This document shows, piece by piece, positions 9,781-20,205 of a stretch of DNA of 64,000 nt; position 1 is the stretch's first letter, and the number at the start of each line of letters is the position of its first letter. The stretch is from an uncultured Pseudobutyrivibrio sp. (GTDB lineage Bacteria; Bacillota; Clostridia; Lachnospirales; Lachnospiraceae), in NCBI GenBank assembly GCA_946403965.1, contig CAMJBT010000002.1, positions 1 through 64,000 on the forward strand, in the 5' to 3' direction. The position numbers and the translations under genes are program-made. Below the pieces are notes generated by a model. It ran no database searches, had not been told where the DNA came from, and was given only the letters and a program-made list of their open reading frames with translations.

Positions 9781-10718
9781 TGGAGTTTAATCATTATTCA
9801 GTTCTCTTGCACGAGACAGTAGACAATTTAAATATCAAGCCAGATGGCATTTATGTTGATGGTACTCTTGGAGGAGGCGGTCATTCTTTCGAAATTGCCA
9901 GCCATCTGACTACTGGTCATCTATATGGCTTTGATCAGGATACTGATGCTCTTGCTGCGGCAGGTGAAAGGCTTAGCTGCTATGGAGATAAAGTTACCAG
10001 AATTCATAGCAATTATGAGTTTATGAAGGAACGTCTGGCAGAGCTTGGTGTCACAAAGGTTGACGGAATAATGCTTGACCTTGGTGTTTCCAGCTTTCAG
10101 CTTGATGAAGCTGATAGAGGTTTTACCTATAGAGTTGAAGATGCACCTTTAGATATGCGGATGGACAAGGATAATCCTATGACGGCTGCAGACATTGTAA
10201 ATACATATTCTGCAGAGGATTTGACCAGAGTCCTTTATACATATGGAGAAGAAAAATTCTCCAAACAGATTGTTAGAAACATCATAAAGGAGCGAGAAAA
10301 AGCTCCTATACTCACAGCTGGACAGCTTAACAAAATCATTGCTGAGAGTATTCCGAAGAAAGCTCAGGTAGGTCAGGGACATCCTTCAAAGAGAACCTAC
10401 CAGGCTCTTCGAATCGAATTGAACCGAGAGCTTACAGTTCTCGAAAATCATATTGATGACATGATTGAGCTACTTAATCCAGGTGGAAGGCTTTGCATAA
10501 TTACCTTCCATTCTCTGGAAGATAGAATTACAAAGGTAGCATTTAAAAGAAATGAAGATCCTTGCACATGCCCAAAGAATTTTCCGGTTTGTGTTTGTGG
10601 CAAGGTATCACAGGGGAAAGTAATTACAAGAAAGCCAATTCTTCCTAGTGAAGAAGAGCTTGAAGCCAATTCAAGATCTAAGAGTGCAAAGCTCAGAGTT
10701 TTTGAAAAAGCAAAGTAA
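9780..10718 (+). CDS. rsmH: 16S rRNA m4C1402 methyltransferase RsmH
   Basis: [13 protein letters not shown]...[10 protein letters not shown]...[29 protein letters not shown]. Confidence 0.97.
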   Translation: MEFNHYSVLLHETVDNLNIKPDGIYVDGTLGGGGHSFEIASHLTTGHLYGFDQDTDALAAAGERLSCYGDKVTRIHSNYEFMKERLAELGVTKVDGIMLDLGVSSFQLDEADRGFTYRVEDAPLDMRMDKDNPMTAADIVNTYSAEDLTRVLYTYGEEKFSKQIVRNIIKEREKAPILTAGQLNKIIAESIPKKAQVGQGHPSKRTYQALRIELNRELTVLENHIDDMIELLNPGGRLCIITFHSLEDRITKVAFKRNEDPCTCPKNFPVCVCGKVSQGKVITRKPILPSEEELEANSRSKSAKLRVFEKAK

Positions 10719-10776
10719 AGGGAGTTTTTATAATACTAGATTTAATTTGCAAAAGAGCAATAGTTAGGAGTTATAA

Positions 10777-11265
10777 ATGCAGGAATTACAGTCATATTAT
10801 TATACACAGGGAAATGCAGTAAGAAAGCAACAAGAGGTATATGTACGTCCTGCTAGAAGTCTGCCTACAAGAGAACAGCGTGAACGAGAGAAGCGAGAGG
10901 ACGCAATTCGTCGTCAGAAAATTACTGATAGACGTCGTGCTGCCGCACTTAGAAAGAACAGAATATTAACAGGCTATATGATTATGGCCGTTGCACTTAC
11001 ATGTATTATGCTTGTTGGTTATGTAGCACTTCAGACAAATGTAACAACTAGAATGGATCACATTGCTGATCTTGAGAATGAGTTATCAACAGTAAAGGCA
11101 GACAACAAGGCGGCTGAAAGCAGAATAGCCACAACAACAAATCTTACCGATATCAAAGATAAAGCTATAAACGATTTAGGAATGGTGTATGCAACTAGCA
11201 GCCAAATAGTGTATTATAGTGTAGATGGTTCCGACTACATGTCGCAGTACCAGGATATTCCATAG
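10777..11265 (+). CDS. FtsL-like cell division protein
   Basis: Small bitopic protein with TM and coiled coil (ADLENELSTVKADNKAAESRIATTTNLTDIKDKAINDLGMVY) between rsmH and a PBP. Confidence 0.75.
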   Translation: MQELQSYYYTQGNAVRKQQEVYVRPARSLPTREQREREKREDAIRRQKITDRRRAAALRKNRILTGYMIMAVALTCIMLVGYVALQTNVTTRMDHIADLENELSTVKADNKAAESRIATTTNLTDIKDKAINDLGMVYATSSQIVYYSVDGSDYMSQYQDIP

Positions 11266-11277
11266 GAAGTACAGTAA

Positions 11278-13317
11278 ATGGCTAGCAGAAAACGAAGATT
11301 AAAACCAAATAAAAAAATACTTAAAAGAATGCAACGCAAGCTCTGGTTTATGTTCGGAGCTGTTTGTATTCTTTTTGTCATTCTAATAGGAAGAATAATG
11401 TACATCCAACATACAAGTGGGGATAAATATGAGAAGATAGTGCTTTCTCAGCAGCATTATGACAGTACAATCATACCATTCCAACGAGGTGATATTGTTG
11501 ATTCCAGAGGCACGGTTCTTGCCACTAGTGTGGATGTTTACAACGTTATCCTTGATTGTAAGGTGTTGAATGGAAATGATGAAAAGCACGAGGGTAGTGT
11601 TAAAGCTACAGTTAACCTTGTTGCGGATTGCTTTTCTGAAATAGACAAAGAGAAAATTGAGACTCAACTTGAGAAACATCCAAAGTCTCAGTATTATGTT
11701 TTAGCAAAGAAGGTTCCTTATGAGGAAATGGCAAAATTTGAGGAACTTAAAGCGGACGAGTCTAATAAAGACAAGATATATGGTATCTGGTTTGAAAAGG
11801 AATATATTCGCCAGTATCCATATGGCACACTTGCTGCATCTACAATTGGATATGCCAGCAGTGGTAATGTTGGTGTTATTGGCCTTGAGAACAAATATTC
11901 AAATGTATTAAACGGCATTAATGGCCGTACTTACGGATATTTGAATTCTGACAGCAACCTTGAGCAAACTACCATTGATGCCACCAGTGGAAACAATATT
12001 GTTCTTTCACTTGATGTTAACATTCAGACTATTGCTGAAAAAGCTATAGCAGATTTCAACAATGAAAAGCTTACTCAATGGAACATAGATCATCCTGATG
12101 AACCAAAGTCACAGGGCTCACTCCATACAGCAGCTCTTGTTATGAATCCTAAAACAGGAGAGATTCTTGCAATGGCTCAGTATCCATCCTTTGATTTGAA
12201 TAATCCAAGGGATTTATCTGCTTATTATTCAGAAGAACAATTGGCAGAGATGACCACAGAACAGAAGATGGATGAGCTTAATAAAATCTGGCAGAATTTT
12301 CCAATTACTTATACATACGAGCCAGGTTCTACATTCAAGCCTTTTACAGTTGCTATGGGACTCGAGTCTGGAGTGTTAAATGGAGACGAGACATACTTCT
12401 GTGATGGTGGTGAAATGATTTCAGGCTATCCAAAGATTGTAAAGTGTGTCGCTCATAGTAAGGGTGGACATGGAACTCAGACTATAGCAGATGCTCTTTC
12501 AAATTCATGTAACGATGCTTTGATGCAGATGGTTAGAGTTATTGGTCCTGATACATTTGCAGATTATCAGTCAATATTTGGTTTTGGACAAAAGACTGGA
12601 ATAGATCTTACCGGAGAGGCTAGTACAGCTGGCCTTATCTATAGTCGCGAGGATTTACATTCAGCAATCAATCTTGCTACTAATTCTTTTGGTCAGAACT
12701 TCAACACAACAATGATTCAGCTTGGATCAGGGTTCTGTTCTCTGGTAAATGGCGGAAATCTTTATGAGCCACACCTTGTTACAAAGATTACAGACTCAAA
12801 TGGAAATACACTTGAAGAGATTGAGCCTACAGTTTTAAAGAAAACCGTTTCATCTGAAGTTAGCGATATGATGAAGGAATATCTTCATTATGTTGTTTCC
12901 GACGGAACTGGAAAGACAGCAGGTGTTGATGGATACACTATTGGTGGAAAAACAGGTACTGCCGAAAAGCTTCCTCGTGGAAATCATAAGTATTTGGTTT
13001 CTTTTATTGGATTTGCTCCAGTTGAGGATCCACAGTTAGTTGTGTATGTTATTGTAGATGAGCCTGCAGTTGATGATCAGGCTCATAGTAGCTTTGCTCA
13101 GGAAATCGTTCATAATATTTTTGCGAATGCACTTCCATATTTGGGAGTTGAGTCTTCACTTACAGATGAAGAAGAACAGGCTGCAGCTGACGCACTTACC
13201 GAAGCAGCGCAGCAGTCTAATATAGATGAGGGCGTGGCTGAGGATACACCAGAAGGAGATGCATCTACAGCGGATCCAAACGCTACACCTGATAATGGTA
13301 ATGAAGAAAATAATTAA
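11278..13317 (+). CDS. Class B penicillin-binding protein (FtsI/SpoVD-like)
   Basis: N-terminal TM, dimerisation domain, STFKPFT, SNSC, KTGT transpeptidase motifs; acidic C-terminal tail; no PASTA motif seen. Confidence 0.92.
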   Translation: MASRKRRLKPNKKILKRMQRKLWFMFGAVCILFVILIGRIMYIQHTSGDKYEKIVLSQQHYDSTIIPFQRGDIVDSRGTVLATSVDVYNVILDCKVLNGNDEKHEGSVKATVNLVADCFSEIDKEKIETQLEKHPKSQYYVLAKKVPYEEMAKFEELKADESNKDKIYGIWFEKEYIRQYPYGTLAASTIGYASSGNVGVIGLENKYSNVLNGINGRTYGYLNSDSNLEQTTIDATSGNNIVLSLDVNIQTIAEKAIADFNNEKLTQWNIDHPDEPKSQGSLHTAALVMNPKTGEILAMAQYPSFDLNNPRDLSAYYSEEQLAEMTTEQKMDELNKIWQNFPITYTYEPGSTFKPFTVAMGLESGVLNGDETYFCDGGEMISGYPKIVKCVAHSKGGHGTQTIADALSNSCNDALMQMVRVIGPDTFADYQSIFGFGQKTGIDLTGEASTAGLIYSREDLHSAINLATNSFGQNFNTTMIQLGSGFCSLVNGGNLYEPHLVTKITDSNGNTLEEIEPTVLKKTVSSEVSDMMKEYLHYVVSDGTGKTAGVDGYTIGGKTGTAEKLPRGNHKYLVSFIGFAPVEDPQLVVYVIVDEPAVDDQAHSSFAQEIVHNIFANALPYLGVESSLTDEEEQAAADALTEAAQQSNIDEGVAEDTPEGDASTADPNATPDNGNEENN

Positions 13318-13370
13318 TTTATAGATAGGCTGTAACGATTGTTTGTTGCAGCTGACTAAGGAGTTTTAAT

Positions 13371-14324
13371 ATGTTATATGTTTTTGTACCAATGATAATT
13401 TCATTTTTTATTGTTTTGGCTTTAGGTCCAGTTTGTATTCCACTTTTACGCAGACTTAAAATGGGAAATACAGAGCGTGAATACATCGAAGAGCACAAGC
13501 TCAAAAACGGTACACCATCTATGGGTGGAATAATGATTCTTGTTGCTTTTGCAGTTGTTTCTCTTGTATTTGCTTTCAGAAATAAGACAATGGAAATATA
13601 TCCAATCGTCTTTATGACTTTAGGTTTTGGAATTTTAGGATTTGTAGATGATTTGCTCAAGGCTTTAAAGAAGAGTTCAGATGGACTTAAGGCTTGGCAG
13701 AAAATGCTTGGACAAATCTTTCTTACAATTGCTTTTGCTATATACATGATATATTTTTCTGGAGTGTCTCTTGAAATTAGGATTCCAGCATCTGGTGCTT
13801 ATGTAGATATTAGCTGGCTTGCAGTTGTTGTTCTTTTCCTTGCAGTACTTGGAACAGTAAATGGTGCAAACTTTACAGATGGACTTGATGGACTTGCTAC
13901 TTCAGTTACACTTGCAATTGCAGGATTTTGGGGTGTTGTAGCCATGACATTAGGCTCTGATATTACACCTGCCATTGCTGCTATGATTGGTGCATTGTTT
14001 GGATTTTTGATGTTTAACGTTCACCCAGCAAAGATTTTTATGGGAGACACAGGCTCCCTTGCTCTTGGTGCATTTGTTGTTTCTACAGCTTATATGCTTC
14101 AGATGCCTATATTTATCATCATGGTTGCACTTATCTACCTTGTAGAGGTTCTTTCTGTTATTCTTCAGGTTGGTTATTTTAAGCTTACTCACGGAAAGAG
14201 AATTTTCAGAATGGCACCTATTCATCATCACTATGAGCTTGGTGGATGGTCAGAGGTTAAAGTTGTTGCAGTTTTCACTACTGTTACAATTTTCCTATGC
14301 ATATTTGCATACTATTTGGTCTAA
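13371..14324 (+). CDS. mraY: Phospho-N-acetylmuramoyl-pentapeptide-transferase
   Basis: KLKNGTPSMGGIMIL, GANFTDGLDGLA, FMGDTGSLALG, RIFRMAPIHHHYELGGWSE. Confidence 0.97.
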   Translation: MLYVFVPMIISFFIVLALGPVCIPLLRRLKMGNTEREYIEEHKLKNGTPSMGGIMILVAFAVVSLVFAFRNKTMEIYPIVFMTLGFGILGFVDDLLKALKKSSDGLKAWQKMLGQIFLTIAFAIYMIYFSGVSLEIRIPASGAYVDISWLAVVVLFLAVLGTVNGANFTDGLDGLATSVTLAIAGFWGVVAMTLGSDITPAIAAMIGALFGFLMFNVHPAKIFMGDTGSLALGAFVVSTAYMLQMPIFIIMVALIYLVEVLSVILQVGYFKLTHGKRIFRMAPIHHHYELGGWSEVKVVAVFTTVTIFLCIFAYYLV

Positions 14325-14342
14325 TAACTTGGGGGAGAGTAC

Positions 14343-15503
14343 ATGGCGAGAGATAGAGAGCTTGCGGCCTCTAGAAAGGAGGCACGAAAACGCAAGAAAA
14401 TTATAAGGCTGCTTAATTTTGATTATACCTTACTTTTGCTTATTATATTTATTTTGGCATTTGGCCTGGTAATGCTTTATAGTACTTCTGCCTATGCCGC
14501 GTCCCTAAGACAAGGAAATTCCATTTATTATCTTAAAAGACAGTTACAGGCAGTTTGCCTTGGTTTTGTAGGAATGTTCTTTACTACAAAAATAGATTAC
14601 AGAAGATGGTCAGCATTTGTTATACCTTTTTATTTGATTTCATTTATATTGTGTGCAATCGTAAATTTCGTCGGTGTTACAATCAACCAGTCTTCAAGAT
14701 GGCTTAGAATTGGCCCGATACAGTTTCAGCCATCTGAGCTTGCAAAAATTGCAGTTATACTTATGACTGCTTTCATTATCGAAAGATCACCGAAATCACT
14801 TAGAACATGGCAAGGAATATGTAAAGCTTTTGTCTTTACACTTCCTGTGTTCACCGCTGTTGCCATAAACAATCTTTCCACAGCTATTATCATTCTTGGT
14901 ATTGCCTTTTTTATGATTTTTATTGCTTCACCACAGATAAAGTTGTTCTTGGGAGCAGGTGGAATAGGTGTACTTTTAGTATTATTCTATATTACAAAAG
15001 CATCCTATAGAGCAGGACGTGTAGAGGCATGGCTTCATCCTGAAAACCATATAAAGGATGGTAAAGGCTATCAGACACTTCAAGGTTTGTATGCAATTGG
15101 TAGAGGTGGCCTTTTTGGAAAGGGGCTTGGCGGCAGTATGCAAAAATATATTGTGCCGGAAGCTCAAAATGATATGATTTTTTCCATTATTTGTGAAGAA
15201 CTTGGTGTCTTTGGTGCGGTTTGTATCATTCTTTTATTTATCCTTTTACTTTATAGATTGCTTTTTATTGCAAATCATGCAAAGGATTTGTTTGGTTCAT
15301 ATATTTGCATTGGAATTTTAGGTCATATTGCACTTCAGGTTGTTCTTAATATTGCAGTTGTTACAAATTCAATGCCAAATACTGGTGTCACCCTTCCGCT
15401 TATTAGTTACGGAGGTACTTCTGTGGCAATTCTTCTCACAGAGCTGGGATTAGCTCTCAGTGTGTCTAAGAACATGGAGTTTGAGGAGGATAAATATGAG
15501 TAG
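14343..15503 (+). CDS. ftsW: SEDS family cell-division peptidoglycan polymerase FtsW
   Basis: FILAFGLVMLYSTS, QPSELAKIAVI, PEAQNDMIFSIICEELG, LPLISYGGTSVAILLTELGLALS. Confidence 0.93.
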   Translation: MARDRELAASRKEARKRKKIIRLLNFDYTLLLLIIFILAFGLVMLYSTSAYAASLRQGNSIYYLKRQLQAVCLGFVGMFFTTKIDYRRWSAFVIPFYLISFILCAIVNFVGVTINQSSRWLRIGPIQFQPSELAKIAVILMTAFIIERSPKSLRTWQGICKAFVFTLPVFTAVAINNLSTAIIILGIAFFMIFIASPQIKLFLGAGGIGVLLVLFYITKASYRAGRVEAWLHPENHIKDGKGYQTLQGLYAIGRGGLFGKGLGGSMQKYIVPEAQNDMIFSIICEELGVFGAVCIILLFILLLYRLLFIANHAKDLFGSYICIGILGHIALQVVLNIAVVTNSMPNTGVTLPLISYGGTSVAILLTELGLALSVSKNMEFEEDKYE

Positions 15504-16323
15504 GAGACAAAAAAGAAGGCAGAGAAGAAACTTCTTTTTTGCCATAATAGAATGGTTGTTTGCACTTGTATTGCTTTTGATTATCACCGCAGGATTTGCT
15601 TATTTCCTATGTCCAATAAAAGAGGTAAAGGTTGAAGGTACAGACCTTTATACAGCAAAGGAAATACAAGAATATATTCTTGATGATGAATACTCTACAA
15701 ATGCAGTATATGCAACTGTAAAAAATAAGCTTTTTCCTAAAGGAGATGCTGAATTTATAGATTCATTTCAGGTTAAAATGACTGGAATGCATTCTATCAA
15801 AATCATATGTAATGAAAAGAAGATTTTAGGGTATGTAGTAGGAGATGATGGCAAGTACATCTATTTTAACTACAATGGTAAAATTGTTGAAATCAGCGAG
15901 ACTTTTGTTGATCGTGGTTATATGAAGGTTGAAGGAGTTAGCTGTGAAAGTCCTGAAATCGGATCAAAGCTTTCAATAGGAAAGACACAGATGGGGTATC
16001 TTTCATCATTGATAAAGATATTGCACAAGAATGATTTGATGCCAAATGTGGTTTCCTACGATGAAGAAGGACGAATAGTTTTATCATATGATGAATATAA
16101 TATTTCTTTGGGAAGTAGTGTTTACCTGGAGGAAAAAATCGATAGGGCTATGAGAATCATTCCACAGCTTGATGGAAGAAGAGGAACCCTTCATTTGGAA
16201 AATTATTCCAGTGCAAGTACAGATATTATCTTTGAAATGGACACAGAAGAGTCTCCAGAAGGCGCATCAGAGCCAGAAAGTGTAGAAGGTGAAGAAGGCG
16301 TAGAAGGGACAGAAGGTGAATAA
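15496..16323 (+). CDS. FtsQ/DivIB-like cell division protein
   Basis: Basic N-terminus, one TM, POTRA-like VKEVKVEGTDLYTAKEIQEYI; ATG at 15496 overlaps the ftsW end; acidic tail. Confidence 0.8.
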   Translation: MSRRQKRRQRRNFFFAIIEWLFALVLLLIITAGFAYFLCPIKEVKVEGTDLYTAKEIQEYILDDEYSTNAVYATVKNKLFPKGDAEFIDSFQVKMTGMHSIKIICNEKKILGYVVGDDGKYIYFNYNGKIVEISETFVDRGYMKVEGVSCESPEIGSKLSIGKTQMGYLSSLIKILHKNDLMPNVVSYDEEGRIVLSYDEYNISLGSSVYLEEKIDRAMRIIPQLDGRRGTLHLENYSSASTDIIFEMDTEESPEGASEPESVEGEEGVEGTEGE

Positions 16324-16352
16324 GCCACAGTGACTATAATTGTGGCTTATTT
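16322..16352 (+). terminator. Putative terminator after ftsQ
   Basis: AAGCCACagtgactataattGTGGCTT then a T-rich stretch. Confidence 0.5.
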
Positions 16353-16575
16353 GTTATATTAGAACTTTGGGGAATATACAATATATTGTTGATAATTAGA
16401 ACAACAAATATACATATTGTATTTAACGGTATATAATAATTTTAGTAATAAATTGCAATTTTTGATAAAAAACGGTTGATTAATAGACTAAAAAAATATA
16501 ATATTATATGTAGTATTTTGGTATTAGAGAATTTTTCGACCTCCCTTAGAGGTTTAATAAAAGGAGGATAAAGTT

Positions 16576-17802
16576 TTGATTAACATTACGACTGACGAGA
16601 CAGGTGCTCCTGTCAGAATCATTGTTGTTGGTGTCGGCGGAGCTGGCAACAATGCAGTAAAGCGTATGGTTGAAGAGGGTATTGGGGGAGTTGAGTTTAT
16701 TGGAATCAACACTGATAAGCAGGCACTTGATTTATGCAAGGCGCCTACTCTTTTAGCTATAGGTGAAAAAACAACAGGTGGAAAGGGCGCAGGCGCTAAT
16801 CCAGAAGTTGGTGCAAAATCAGCAGAGGAGAGTGCTGAGGATATTTCAGCTGCCATTAAGGGCGCTGATATGGTGTTCATCACATGTGGAATGGGCGGTG
16901 GCACAGGTACAGGTGCAGCTCCAGTAGTTGCTCGTATCGCAAAGGAACAGGGAATCCTTACAGTTGGTATCGTTACAAAGCCTTTCCAGTTTGAAGGAAA
17001 GCCACGTATGAACAATGCTCTTAGTGGTATTGAAAGATTAAAGGAGAGTGTTGATACTCTTATTGTTATCCCTAACCAGAAGCTTGTTGAAATCTGCAAC
17101 AAGTCTATGGGAATTGGCGAAAGCTTTAGAATGGCTGATGGTGTTTTACATCAGGCTGTTCAGGGGATCACAGATCTTATCACTAAGAATTCACTTATCA
17201 ACCTTGACTTCGCAGATGTTACAACTGTTATGAAGGATAAGGGCTTAGCGCACGTTGGTATCGGTTCAGCTAAGGGTGATGAGAAGGCTCTTGAGGCTGT
17301 TAAGGCAGCTGTTGCTTCTCCACTTCTTGAGACAAGCATTCAGGGTGCTACAGATGTCATCGTTAATATCTGTGGTGATGTTGGTCTTAATGATGCAAAC
17401 GAGGCTACATCTTATGTTCAGGATATGACAGGTGCAGATGCCAATATTATTCTTGGTATCACTGTTGATGATAATATGGATGACGAAGTATCTGTTACAG
17501 TTATTGCAACAGGTCTTGGTGAGCCAGCAAGCACACCAACAGGTGCATTCCGTACAAATTCTGGTATGGTATACAACACACAGCCTAGACAGTCTAGTGC
17601 TGATTTACTTGCAAGCATGCAGCGCACAGCAGCTCCTGCTAGCCAGTCAGGTGTTACAAACACACCACCAGTAATCAACAGATCAGTTACACCAGCTCCT
17701 TCACCAATTCAGAAGCCGGTAGCACCAGCTGCTCCTACAGAGAGCACAGTTCCAGAGCTCAATATTAAAATGCCAGACTTCATGAGTTCAATGAAGAAGT
17801 AA
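16576..17802 (+). CDS. ftsZ: Cell division protein FtsZ
   Basis: [37 protein letters not shown]-terminal [14 protein letters not shown]. Confidence 0.98.
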   Translation: MINITTDETGAPVRIIVVGVGGAGNNAVKRMVEEGIGGVEFIGINTDKQALDLCKAPTLLAIGEKTTGGKGAGANPEVGAKSAEESAEDISAAIKGADMVFITCGMGGGTGTGAAPVVARIAKEQGILTVGIVTKPFQFEGKPRMNNALSGIERLKESVDTLIVIPNQKLVEICNKSMGIGESFRMADGVLHQAVQGITDLITKNSLINLDFADVTTVMKDKGLAHVGIGSAKGDEKALEAVKAAVASPLLETSIQGATDVIVNICGDVGLNDANEATSYVQDMTGADANIILGITVDDNMDDEVSVTVIATGLGEPASTPTGAFRTNSGMVYNTQPRQSSADLLASMQRTAAPASQSGVTNTPPVINRSVTPAPSPIQKPVAPAAPTESTVPELNIKMPDFMSSMKK

Positions 17803-17831
17803 TGTTTCGCAAACTTAAATACTAGATTTTT

Positions 17832-17862
17832 AGGGTTAGCATTATTTGCTAACCCTTTTTTT
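17832..17862 (+). terminator. Intrinsic terminator after ftsZ
   Basis: GGGTTAGCattattTGCTAACCC then TTTTTTT. Confidence 0.85.
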
Positions 17863-17909
17863 GGTTCGTAAATCTCGATTTTATTTTAAAAATATTCTGA
17901 AAAAATGTA

Positions 17910-17938
17910 TTGACGTATGTGTATTGTGATGATATAGT
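17910..17938 (+). promoter_or_regulatory. Promoter of the T-box/trp operon
   Basis: TTGACG (17910-17915) - 17 nt - TATAGT (17933-17938). Confidence 0.7.
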
Positions 17939-17944
17939 TACTTC

Positions 17945-18240
17945 AACACTATAAAGTATTAAACCGATGAGGGAGAGGAGTACCTCTTCATGAGGCCTAA
18001 GAGAGAGCTGCGATGGTGGGATGCAGTGGGATAGTGATTTGGGAATGGACTCCTGAGGGCGTGAGGAAATAATGGTAAACATTAGAGTATTCCACGACGT
18101 AAGGCACACGTTAGTTGTCAGGGATATGATGGTATCCTGTTAAGAGCATGATTATTCATGAATTCAAGGTGGCACCGCGGAAAAGAATTTTCGTCCTTGA
18201 TAGAAACTATAATAAGGTTTCTATCAGGGACTTTTTTTAT
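17945..18240 (+). promoter_or_regulatory. T-box leader (probably tRNA-Trp specific) controlling trpDCFBAEG
   Basis: Canonical T-box sequence AAGGTGGCACCGCGG (18166-18180); specifier candidate UGG in GGAATGGACTCC (18046-18048); terminator GTCCTTGATAGAAAC / GGTTTCTATCAGGGAC + T7 (18193-18238); followed by trp genes. Confidence 0.92.
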
Positions 18241-18305
18241 TCGTTCTAATAATCTTGATATTTTAACAGGTATGTGTAACTGGCGTAGTAAAGGAGGAGA
18301 AAGAC

Positions 18306-19373
18306 ATGATTAAAGAGGCTATTGTAAAAATTGTAAACAAAGAGGATTTGACCTATGAAGAAGCATATCAGGTAATGAATGAGATTATGAATGGTGATAC
18401 ATCTCAGACACAAAATGCAGCATTTCTCGCAGCTCTTTCAACAAAAAGTGCTAAGGCTGAAACTATTGATGAAATTTCAGGATGTGCGGCAGCAATGAGA
18501 GAGCATGCTATGAAAGTAGAAACAGGAATGGATGTTTTTGAAATTGTTGGGACTGGAGGAGATAATGCTCATAGCTTTAATATTTCAACTACATCGGCAC
18601 TTGTTGCTGCAGCTGGTGGAATGAAGGTTGCAAAACACGGAAATCGTGCAGCATCTTCTCTTTGTGGAACAGCTGATTGCCTGGAGGCGCTTGGTGTAAA
18701 CATTCAGCAGGATCCAGAAAAATGTGTTGAGCTTTTGGAAAAGGTAGGAATGTGTTTCTTTTTTGCTCAAAAATATCATTCGTCAATGAAGTATGTGGGA
18801 GCTATTAGAAAGGAACTTGGTTTTAGAACAGTATTTAATATTCTTGGACCACTTACAAATCCAGCTACACCATCAATGCAGCTTTTAGGAGTATATGATG
18901 ATTATTTGGTAGAGCCACTTGCCCGTGTTCTTTCAAACCTGGGGGTGAAGCGCGGAATGGTTGTATATGGTATGGATAAACTGGATGAGATTTCAATGAG
19001 TGCCCCTACAAAGGTATGTGAAATTAAAGATGGACAGTTTAACACATATACAATTCAACCGGAAGACTTTGGTTTACATACATGTACAAAAGAGGACTTG
19101 AAGGGTGGTACTCCAGAAGAGAATGCAAAGATAACAAGAGAAATTTTAAATGGAGCTAAAGGTCCAAAGAGAGATGCGGTATTGATGAACGCAGGAGCAT
19201 CACTTTATATTGGAGGAAAGGCTGATACATTTGCTGATGGTATCAAGCTTGCTGCTGAAATCATCGATTCAGGAAAGGCATTAGAGACACTTGAGAAGTT
19301 TGTTCTAGTAAGCAATGAAATAAAGGAAGACGAAAGAGATGAACATATTGGAAGAAATAGCGGAGCATGCTAA
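18306..19373 (+). CDS. trpD: Anthranilate phosphoribosyltransferase
   Basis: [51 protein letters not shown]. Confidence 0.96.
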   Translation: MIKEAIVKIVNKEDLTYEEAYQVMNEIMNGDTSQTQNAAFLAALSTKSAKAETIDEISGCAAAMREHAMKVETGMDVFEIVGTGGDNAHSFNISTTSALVAAAGGMKVAKHGNRAASSLCGTADCLEALGVNIQQDPEKCVELLEKVGMCFFFAQKYHSSMKYVGAIRKELGFRTVFNILGPLTNPATPSMQLLGVYDDYLVEPLARVLSNLGVKRGMVVYGMDKLDEISMSAPTKVCEIKDGQFNTYTIQPEDFGLHTCTKEDLKGGTPEENAKITREILNGAKGPKRDAVLMNAGASLYIGGKADTFADGIKLAAEIIDSGKALETLEKFVLVSNEIKEDERDEHIGRNSGAC

Positions 19374-20118
19374 GAAGAGGGTTGAAGCTTCAAAAAAACA
19401 TAAAGGACTGGAAGATTTGAAAAAAGAAGCCTTGGATTTACCAAAAGGCGGCTTTGAATTCGAAAAGGCTTTAGTAAAAAATGATATAGCTTTTATATGC
19501 GAGTGTAAAAAAGCATCTCCTTCAAAGGGGGTGATTGCAGAGGAATTTGATTATAAACAAATTGCACTTGATTACGAAAAAGCAGGCGCTGATTGCATTT
19601 CGGTATTAACGGAGCCTAAATGGTTTTTAGGAAGCGATGATTACTTGAAGGAAATAACAAATACAGTAAATATTCCGGTTATTCGAAAGGATTTTGTGGT
19701 TGATGAATATATGATTTATGAAGCCAAAATTCTTGGAGCAAAGGCGGTACTTTTGATATGTTCTATTCTAAGTGAAAGACAGCTTAGAGATTACATTTTA
19801 ATATGTAATCGACTTGGAATATCTGCTTTGGTGGAGGCTCATGATGACAGAGAAATTAAGCAGGCTATACATGCTGGGGCCAGATTGATTGGGGTAAATA
19901 ATAGAAATCTAAAAGACTTTTCGGTAGATACCGGAAATAGCGTAAGACTAAGAAATCTTATTCCTGGAGATATACTTTTTGTTTCGGAAAGTGGAATAAA
20001 AAAATCAGATGATATAAAAGCTCTTAGAGAGGCTGGTGTGGATGCTGTACTTGTAGGAGAAACTCTTATGAGAGCCCCAGATAAAACAAAAAAATTAAGA
20101 GAGCTAAAAGGTGCTTAA
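19339..20118 (+). CDS. trpC: Indole-3-glycerol-phosphate synthase
   Basis: [61 protein letters not shown]. Confidence 0.96.
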   Translation: MNILEEIAEHAKKRVEASKKHKGLEDLKKEALDLPKGGFEFEKALVKNDIAFICECKKASPSKGVIAEEFDYKQIALDYEKAGADCISVLTEPKWFLGSDDYLKEITNTVNIPVIRKDFVVDEYMIYEAKILGAKAVLLICSILSERQLRDYILICNRLGISALVEAHDDREIKQAIHAGARLIGVNNRNLKDFSVDTGNSVRLRNLIPGDILFVSESGIKKSDDIKALREAGVDAVLVGETLMRAPDKTKKLRELKGA

Positions 20119-20205
20119 ATATAACTAATTAAGCCAAAGGATCTTTTACAAGTAGGGGAGATAGAGCAACAGAAGTAATAAAGCTAAAAGGAGAGGACTA
20201 CTGAT

